Assembly: GCF_014633365.1 (NCBI RefSeq)
Contig: NC_068348.1
Location: forward strand, 62,001-126,000
Length of the DNA: 64,000 bases
Reading direction: 5' to 3'
DNA from: Diospyros lotus
Lineage: Eukaryota > Streptophyta > Magnoliopsida > Ericales > Ebenaceae
Below, in pieces: positions 57,515 through 64,000 of this stretch (positions are counted from its first letter, which is position 1; every line of letters starts with the position of its first letter). The position numbers were made by a program, and so were the translations under genes. The notes beneath the pieces were generated by a model. That model was not told where the DNA came from. It did not search any database and was given only the letters and a program-made list of their open reading frames with translations.

Positions 57515-58313
57515 TATGCCATGATACAGAAAGATAAAAGTAAAAGGAAAAAAAAATTAACAAATAAGGTCAACCCAGGTCAAATGGGCCAAACCAAAAT
57601 GGATCGAAGAGACAGCTGTAGAGGGCACACCCCAAAGTCACCCAAAGGGCCCGCGAGAGGACCCGTGGCCCAGAAGGCACTCAGGTGACGCCATGACCTC
57701 AAGAGGAACGCGGGAGCCTTGCGGCCCTAGAGGGCACGCAGGTAATCCCGCGGCCTCAATAGGCACGTGACGGCCTCGCTACCCCTCGACATCTTAATAT
57801 ATGTGGAAAACTTCCGCGGCACCTCATATTCTCAAAATGACGACACCATCACCAAAGTAATTTTTTAAATATAGGAGATTTCATGCATAAATTAGATAAT
57901 TTCAACGTTCAAAATTTTTTTTAGAAAAATGATAGATAATAATTCATAAAGAATTTTATCCTTAAAATGAGAAAATAAATATTATCTATAAAAATTTTAA
58001 TTTTAGTTAGGTTAGGGTAAATCAAAATAGACGTTATCTCTAAGAGTCTTAATCCTATATTATTTCGAATTACTCCATGTTCCACTATAAATAGACAAGC
58101 ACTCATTTCAAAAAATATACGTCTTTGATATTGGAGGAAATATTATTCTCAGATTTTCATCATCCTCAGTATTTGACTTAAGTATCGGAGTGTTTGCATG
58201 AGGGCCCTCTTGCGCCCTTTGACTGTTTTCTTTCCTTATAGACTTAGGCAGTTTGATAACGACATTTTCCATTAAATAAATTTATTAATTGTTGTATCTT
58301 GGCAACTACAATT
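57515..58313 (+). repeat. Tat(+) 5' LTR
   Basis: Contains a GC-rich part (57610-57790), TATA-like CACTATAAATAG at about 58083, and the phrase GACTTAAGTATCGGAGTGTTTGC common to plant Tat LTRs. The start is a guess; no partner LTR is in the window. GTTTGTGGGAAC at 58319-58330 is a damaged primer site. Confidence 0.6.
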
Positions 58314-58362
58314 GACATTGTTTGTGGGAACTTGTACGAAAATATAATAAATTAGTCTATAA

Positions 58363-60480
58363 TGGCCCAGACCAAGAGTACCACCAATCAAGAGCAACAA
58401 GATGGAATAGAGTTCAGTCAAAGGGACCATAAGGGACTCCTCCCTAGGGCTAGCCAGGGGACCACCCCCAAGGCTCATTGGCTTTTCCCTAGGGTCAGTT
58501 GGGGGCTCCTCCCCAAGGCCAGCCAGGAGCTCACCCCTAGGACTTGTTGGAGGCTTTTCCCCAAGGGTAACTAGAGGTTCCTCTCCAAGGCCAACTAGGA
58601 GCTCACTCCTAGGGCTCGTTGGAAGCTCTTCCACATGGGCAACAATGGCATTTTCCCCAAAACAATCCAAGTATTTACCCCAGGGCCCGCTAGAATTTCC
58701 CTCCCAAGTTCATATGTGGAGGTGGCCGAGCAACCAGCCTAGTGTCCATTCCCAAAGCTTGTTTAGGGTTCATCCCTAAGGCCAACATAAGGCATAGCCT
58801 CAAGGTCAGCGAGGATTTCACTCCCAAGGCCAATCGGGAATTTACTTCTAGAACCAACAAGATGCTTGTCCCATAAAATTCATAGATCCGTAAGGGTATA
58901 CCTTCTCCATGGTACCATGAGTGGAATATGAAGCCTTGCAATGCCAACATGAGGAAGAGATGCAAGCATTGCGAGAGGTTATCAATTTACTAAAACGCAT
59001 AGCCCCACAAACAACTCTACTATCAACCCTCAAGAAATTTACAGCCTGTCCAAGCTATCCTCCAGAGGCACAAGAAGGAAGTTCAAAGACTACACTTGAA
59101 CTGCAAAAGACTAGATCTCATCCTACCCCTTCTCAAAAAACTCAAGCACGAGAGCCTTCTCTTTCTCAAATATGTGATAAGGACAGGGAAGGAATACCGA
59201 AAAGATGCAGGGATACCCAAAAAGATTCTCAAAATAGAAAATAACTAAAGAATGTCAAAAGTACATCCACTGATGAAGAACAACCCCTCCCAGAGGCCTA
59301 GTAAAGAAAATTAACAAAATTGAGGACCCGGCGATTAGTGTTCATAAACAGTAAACATGGAAAAGATGATTGAGAGGATCCTGGAATAAAAGAAGTTGCT
59401 ACCCACGCTAGATGATCAATCTAGGAAAAGAATTCCCTTTTACACCAGATATCATGGAAAAGCCTTTACCAATAAAATTCAAAATGCCTTAGATGAACAT
59501 GTACTCAGGTAAGGGCAACCCTCATGACCATATCCAAAATTACGAGTCCTTGATGATACTACATCGATGGGGAGATGAAATCATGTGACAGGCTTTCCCC
59601 TTGACTTTAACAAAGCATGCTTGAGCTTGGTATAACTGTCTACCGGAACATTCTATATCCACTTCCAAACAACTAAAATCCGAGTTCACAAAAGCCTTTG
59701 TCATCAACATCCAAAGGAAGAAGGACTCCACGTGTCTTCTTAGTATTAAGCAAACTAGTAAAGAAACCTTGTGCCAATATGTTGATAGATTTCACAATGC
59801 AACATTAGAGGTGCAAGGTTTGCAAGTAACAATAGTTGTGGCAGCTATGTTTGGTTTACATCACTACAAAAATCATTAGCTAAGGAGCCACCAATTATTC
59901 CAACAAATTTGTTAGTATAGGAAAATAAATATATTTTACATTCAGAAGTCATGAAGACTGTGCGAACAAGTAAAGAAAAAGGATGGAAAAAAAATGGAGG
60001 AGACTCTAAAGACCGTGAAGACAGAAGAAAACGCAAGGCGATGAGAAATGATGCCCCTCCAAAGTTACAATAAAAGAACTACAATCCACTCTCTGAATCC
60101 CGTCCTCATATCTTACCAATCATTGAAATGACTGATGTACTAAAATTTTCCAAGAAAACAAATCGACATATGGAAAAAGATAGAGATGCCTATTACAGGT
60201 TTCATAAGACGTATGGACACAACACTAACCGATGTCGAGATTTGATGAATCAAATCGAATAGCTAATCAGGAATGGGTAATTACAAAGGCATGCATGAAC
60301 AGAGGAAAGGGATCGGAGGAGGCGTGAAGATGAAAGGAAAGACGGTGATCGAGGAAGAGAAGAAAGAAGAAATCCCCCAGTGGACAATCAACCAACTAAT
60401 CAAGCAATCTATATGATATCGAGAGGAGAAACTATGGCTGGTCATACCCCATCTTCTAGGAAAGCAAATGCATGACATGA
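58363..60480 (+). pseudogene. gag: Tat(+) gag, degenerate
   Basis: A start-like MAQTKSTTNQEQQDG at 58363 is followed by repetitive Pro/Arg-rich sequence with stops. 58921-59244 holds LQCQHEEEMQALREVINLL, the coiled N-terminal part. From 59280 to 59900 decayed capsid motifs appear across frames (FPLDFNKA, QHPKEEGLHVSS, ANNSCGSYVWFTSL). At 60165-60260 DRDAYYRFHKTYGHNTNRCRDL matches the Tat gag end that precedes protease. Many stops and shifts; not functional. Confidence 0.75.
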
Positions 60481-61200
60481 TTACCAAGTTAATTCGTTAA
60501 TGCTAATACAAGATAATGAAGAAGCCATCACCTTCATGATCGCTGATCAATGGGAGGTCATAATTCCCTCACGACAACCCTTTGGTCATTTCAGCAGTAA
60601 TAGCCAAACATCTTATGGGAAGAATATTAGTAGACAGCGGTAGCTTGGTCAATCTAATATATTGGAATTATTTTGAAAAGATGAATATCTCTAGGGATCA
60701 TCTAAAACTGATATAATCCCCCATGTTCAGCTTTAAGGGAGAATCAATCCCCATAATAGGAGCAATACAACTTGCCATTACCCTGAGAATAGAACCCCTT
60801 AGCACCACTAGGATGGCCAATTTCATGGTTGTCAACACACATTCATCAACATACAATGTTATATTAGGGCGTCCACTCCTCAATGACATGAGGTTAGTTA
60901 TGTCTTTCGAATATCTGTTAATGAAGTTCCCAACAGCTCATAGAATAGGGAAAGTTTGAGAAGACCATAAAAAAGCATGAAACTGTTATATCACCTCTGC
61001 AAAGAAACAAGATAAGGAAGAAACTCTCACCATTGTAGAACAACTAGTAAACAAACTCCAACTAGTCAAAAAATTGGAATCAGTGTCGCTACATCCAGGT
61101 GACACGGAGAAAATGGTTTACATGGGAAGCCAACTTCCAAAAAAGGTCAAGGAGAACATAATAAAGTACCTAAGAGAGATTGCGAATATCTTTGCATGGA
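60481..61200 (+). pseudogene. Tat(+) protease
   Basis: The active-site part LVDSGSLVNLIYWNYFEKM (about 60625-60690) has an intact DSG triad. The frame breaks, then 60723-60959 gives FKGESIPIIGAIQLAITL, NVILGRPLLNDMRLVMSF and KFPTAHRIGKV. The order and the LGRP flap are as in Tat elements. TGA follows at 60957. Confidence 0.82.
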
Positions 61201-61566
61201 TACCAGTGGATAAGCTAGGCATAAACCCAAAGGTAATCTCCATCACTTGAACATAAATCCCACTATAAGGCTGATAAAATGGAAGAAGAGAAACATTGCC
61301 CCCGAAAGACAAAAAGCGCTAGATGAAGAAATCAATAAATTACTAGCTGCCAGATTTATTAGGGAAGTATACTATCTTGAGTGGCTGGCAAATGTGGTCA
61401 TGGTAAAGAAGGCCAATGGGAAGTGGTGAGCTTGCATGGACTTCATTGACTTAAATAAATCATGCCCAAAGGACTCGTATCGGTTGCCTCGGATTTGACA
61501 AATTGGTTAACGAGACATCAGGATATGGATTGATAAGTTTCCTTGATGCTTTCTTTGGATATCATC
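61201..61566 (+). pseudogene. Tat(+) reverse transcriptase, first part
   Basis: GINPKVISIT, then 61247-61429 ERQKALDEEINKLLAARFIRE and WLANVVMVKKANGKW, then MDFIDLNKSCPKDSYRLPRI and, in another frame, SFLDAFFGYH, where a solo LTR is inserted. The aspartate of the first RT catalytic motif is in FLDAFF. The frame resumes at 62613. Confidence 0.85.
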
Positions 61567-62607
61567 TGTTGAAAAATTTGATGTTTTGATTTTATGAGAA
61601 AAATAGTAAATTTGGTTAAAGAATGATGACTAAAACAATTAGGAATGATCGAGTTATTAAAGATTTAATCGAGTAAATCATTCAAATTAAGTTAAGATAT
61701 AGTCTTTGTTAATCGAGTAATAAAGTCATGTTAATTGAGTATTAAAATGATCAAATAAGCTTAAGTAAAATTTCCAAGTTCAAGTTAATCGAGTGAATCA
61801 ATTTTGTAATCAAGTAATCCTTTGTTAATTCTAAAAATAATCGATTACAAATATAGAAATAATCGACTAAAGATGAAGTATACTCGACTAAATAAGTCAG
61901 TATACTCGAGCATGTAATGCAATTCTCTATCATGTCCAGAGTAATCGAGTAAAGTGTTTTATAATCGAGTAATGATCAATTTGTACTCGAGTGAACTTCC
62001 TTTGCAAAAAGTGGTAGTTGTCAGACAAACAAGCATTCCAATTGTTTATGGAAAGTCATTTGCATTCCATACCAGAAGCCTATAAATAGAAGAAAGAGCT
62101 TGAAAAAAAGTTACAACAATACAATACAAAGACAACCCACGATTTTTCGAAGCTAAATTCTTCTTCTCCCAATATTTCACATTCAATCTACTTAGGCTTT
62201 TCAAAAAAAAATTGTACTAAATTCTATATTTTATATCTCTATATCTTTCAAGACAAAATATTGTTTACTTGTATTATCTTTCTTTTTCTCTTGAGAAATT
62301 CTTTTCACATTCCATTATAAAATTTATAAAGGTTAAGACTTAACCTGTAAAAGACATTGGTTGTGGCTAAACTAAGTCTTAAAAAGCCATTATGTAAAGG
62401 TTAGTAGCTGAACCTGCTCAAAAACTACAAAGGTAAAAAATGGTTTGCCAAAATCTTTGTTAAGGAGTTAAGGTAGTGGACTAGGCTTTAAAAGCTAAAC
62501 CACTATGTATTGTATGTGTTGAATTATTCATTTGTTTATGATTTAAAGTTATTTTTAAAGGGTGAAAAAGTTTAATTCACCCCCCTCTTAAACTAACATT
62601 TTTCACA
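61567..62607 (+). mobile_element. SIRE-like copia solo LTR
   Basis: TGTTGAAAAATTTGATG to ATTTTTCACA, flanked by TCATC at 61562-61566 and 62608-62612. The end phrase AATTCACCCCCCTCTTAA is typical of SIRE/Maximus-type LTRs. 61645-61995 carries about thirteen ATCGAGTA-like motifs. TATA-like CCTATAAATAG at about 62080. No internal region. Confidence 0.88.
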
Positions 62608-62612
62608 TCATC

Positions 62613-62840
62613 AAATCTTGATGTACGCCTCAAACGCCGAGAAAACTGCTTTCATCATCGAGAGAGGGACATACTACTACAAGGTTATGCCATTCGGATT
62701 GAAGAACATTAGGGATACATATCAAATAATGGTGAACAAAGTCTTTAAAAATCTATTGGGAAACACTATGGAGGCATACATGGCTGATATGATAGTAAAG
62801 AGAAAAAGTGAGGAATCTCATGCTTCCAGAACACAGTATA
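62613..62840 (+). pseudogene. Tat(+) reverse transcriptase, second part
   Basis: Continues from 61566: ILMYASNAEKTAFIIERG, YYYKVMPFGLKNIRDTYQ, MVNKVFKNLLGNTMEAYMADMIVK. The catalytic YVDD is YMAD here, so the first aspartate is lost. The sequence stops being RT at about 62840. RNase H and integrase are missing; an LTR fragment begins. Confidence 0.85.
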
Positions 62841-62849
62841 TGACTAAAC

Positions 62850-63909
62850 CCTAGTCGGTCAAAGCCTTGGCCCCACCATCCATCTCTTTCTCAAGCAAAG
62901 CTTCGAAACCCCATCAAAACACTACCAAAATGCCTCAAAATCTCTAGATTTGATCCTCAACTCATAGGGACACAAAATCCCCTTATTTGCATCTCTCAAT
63001 TCGTCTAAAAATGGGGCAATTTGAAGCCTAAAATTCTTCAAATTCGATCATCCTTAGAACCCCTATTTATAGACAATTTTGGGCTTTCAAATGCCCGTGC
63101 CCGACCAACCCAAATCCCTAAGAGCTTCTACCTACCTCAGATCACCCTAGAATCACCCTTATCCTACCAAAATCATCACTTGCAGAGCTTTGACAAAACG
63201 ACCAAACTTTCGATCGAATTTCTCAAAAATCTGATCACCCCAGTGGCCGTTGTCGGCCAAGCCTTGACCCTAAGGCATCCCTGACCATCCACCTCGCGAT
63301 CCCCATGGCTGAAATCGGATGTCAACGACTGGCAATGGATTGGTCGGTTTCCCATTACCAACATTTTTGGGTTTTTGCACTTTTGCCCCACTTAAACCTT
63401 TTCATAATTTTTGTTGAGACCCTCAAGTCTTAAACCTTCAATTTCATCCCTGGAGATTATGCAAAAACATCATTTTGACCTCCCTCGGGCAAATTCGAGA
63501 AATTACACTTAGGCTCAAATCTTCGTTTTGATCGTAAATCCTTTTGTTTCTTCCTGAAACCACTGAAGGGTTGTTCTACATACCATTTATGAACCTCCTC
63601 AAGGTTCCATTGACTCCCCAGAAGTCCCTTACGATAATTCAATTTTTTAGCCTGAATCATAGCTGTATTTTAGTTTTACCGAAAATCATATCTGATTCGA
63701 TTTCTTTGGGTGCCATAAATCATGTCTCAAGATGCTTGACAATGCCATATCATTTTTCTTAAGCATCAGGCCTCCAGGGAACTCTCTGTAGTCGATTCGG
63801 TCATTCATAACGGTAAGAAATTACCCTATAACCTCAATTTATCTGTAAATTCCATTTTTATCCCAAGATAATTTTCTCTTAAGTTCTTCAAAAATTCTTG
63901 GGTATTACA
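62850..63909 (-). repeat. Gypsy-type LTR fragment, minus strand
   Basis: Minus strand TGTAATACCCAAGAA at 63909. Related to 46190-47328 and to the first part of the solo LTR 49715-52400, with CTATAAATAGGGG (minus) at about 63065 as TATA box. Cut on the left next to the Tat RT. The ORFs inside are not genes. 63910-64000 shows nothing recognisable. Confidence 0.65.
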
Positions 63910-64000
63910 ATGACAACTAGGGCATACGGAGTAAAGATTTGAAAGAGAAAAGGAGAAAGACAAAGCCCTAGAGAGAGAAAGTGGAGTAGAAAATGAAAAG

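Overview
This is plant nuclear DNA from an angiosperm. It is AT-rich, crowded with nested LTR retrotransposons of lineages known only from plants (Athila, Tat, chromovirus and several Ty1-copia types), and holds one intact two-exon host gene for anthocyanidin synthase. I cannot name the species from sequence alone. No tRNA, rRNA, CRISPR or bacterial-type feature was seen.

Layout. 1-25506: a minus-strand copia LTR is split by Athila-1 (323-24453, target duplication CCCTT). Athila-1 is itself interrupted twice: by a copia solo LTR at 8979-10484 (duplication CCGAC) and, inside its own 3' LTR, by a coding-free gypsy-type element at 13183-24380 (duplication GGAAC). 25507-30975: remnants, namely an unidentified copia internal stretch, Tat-like LTR pieces, an Athila-like solo LTR and a decayed minus-strand chromovirus pol. 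30981-46180: a plus-strand copia element with a 1.9 kb LTR and a 2 kb leader, interrupted in its reverse transcriptase by Athila-2 (37414-45261, duplication GCTTT). 46190-52640: a gypsy LTR fragment, a minus-strand Tat 5' half, a SIRE-like LTR end, and a 2.7 kb solo LTR (49715-52400, duplication TAACG). 52640-57500: the only low-repeat segment, with the anthocyanidin synthase gene on the minus strand, its promoter, and a possible non-autonomous DNA transposon. 57515-62840: a plus-strand Tat element (LTR, gag, protease, part of RT) cut by a SIRE-like solo LTR (61567-62607, duplication TCATC). 62850-63909: another gypsy LTR fragment. The last 90 bases hold nothing I recognise.

How it fits together. 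Insertion order follows from nesting: copia LTR, then Athila-1, then the two insertions in Athila-1; copia(+), then Athila-2; Tat(+), then SIRE-like solo LTR. All retroelement coding regions are broken by stops, frameshifts or deletions; the least damaged are the Athila integrases and the extra ORF downstream of pol. The two Athila copies act as controls for each other and show several C-to-T stop mutations. They also share an untranslated block that looks like an internal promoter plus intron feeding the extra ORF, and a set of palindromes centred on ATGCAT in both the LTR and that block. The host gene keeps all catalytic residues and correct splice sites and should be functional.
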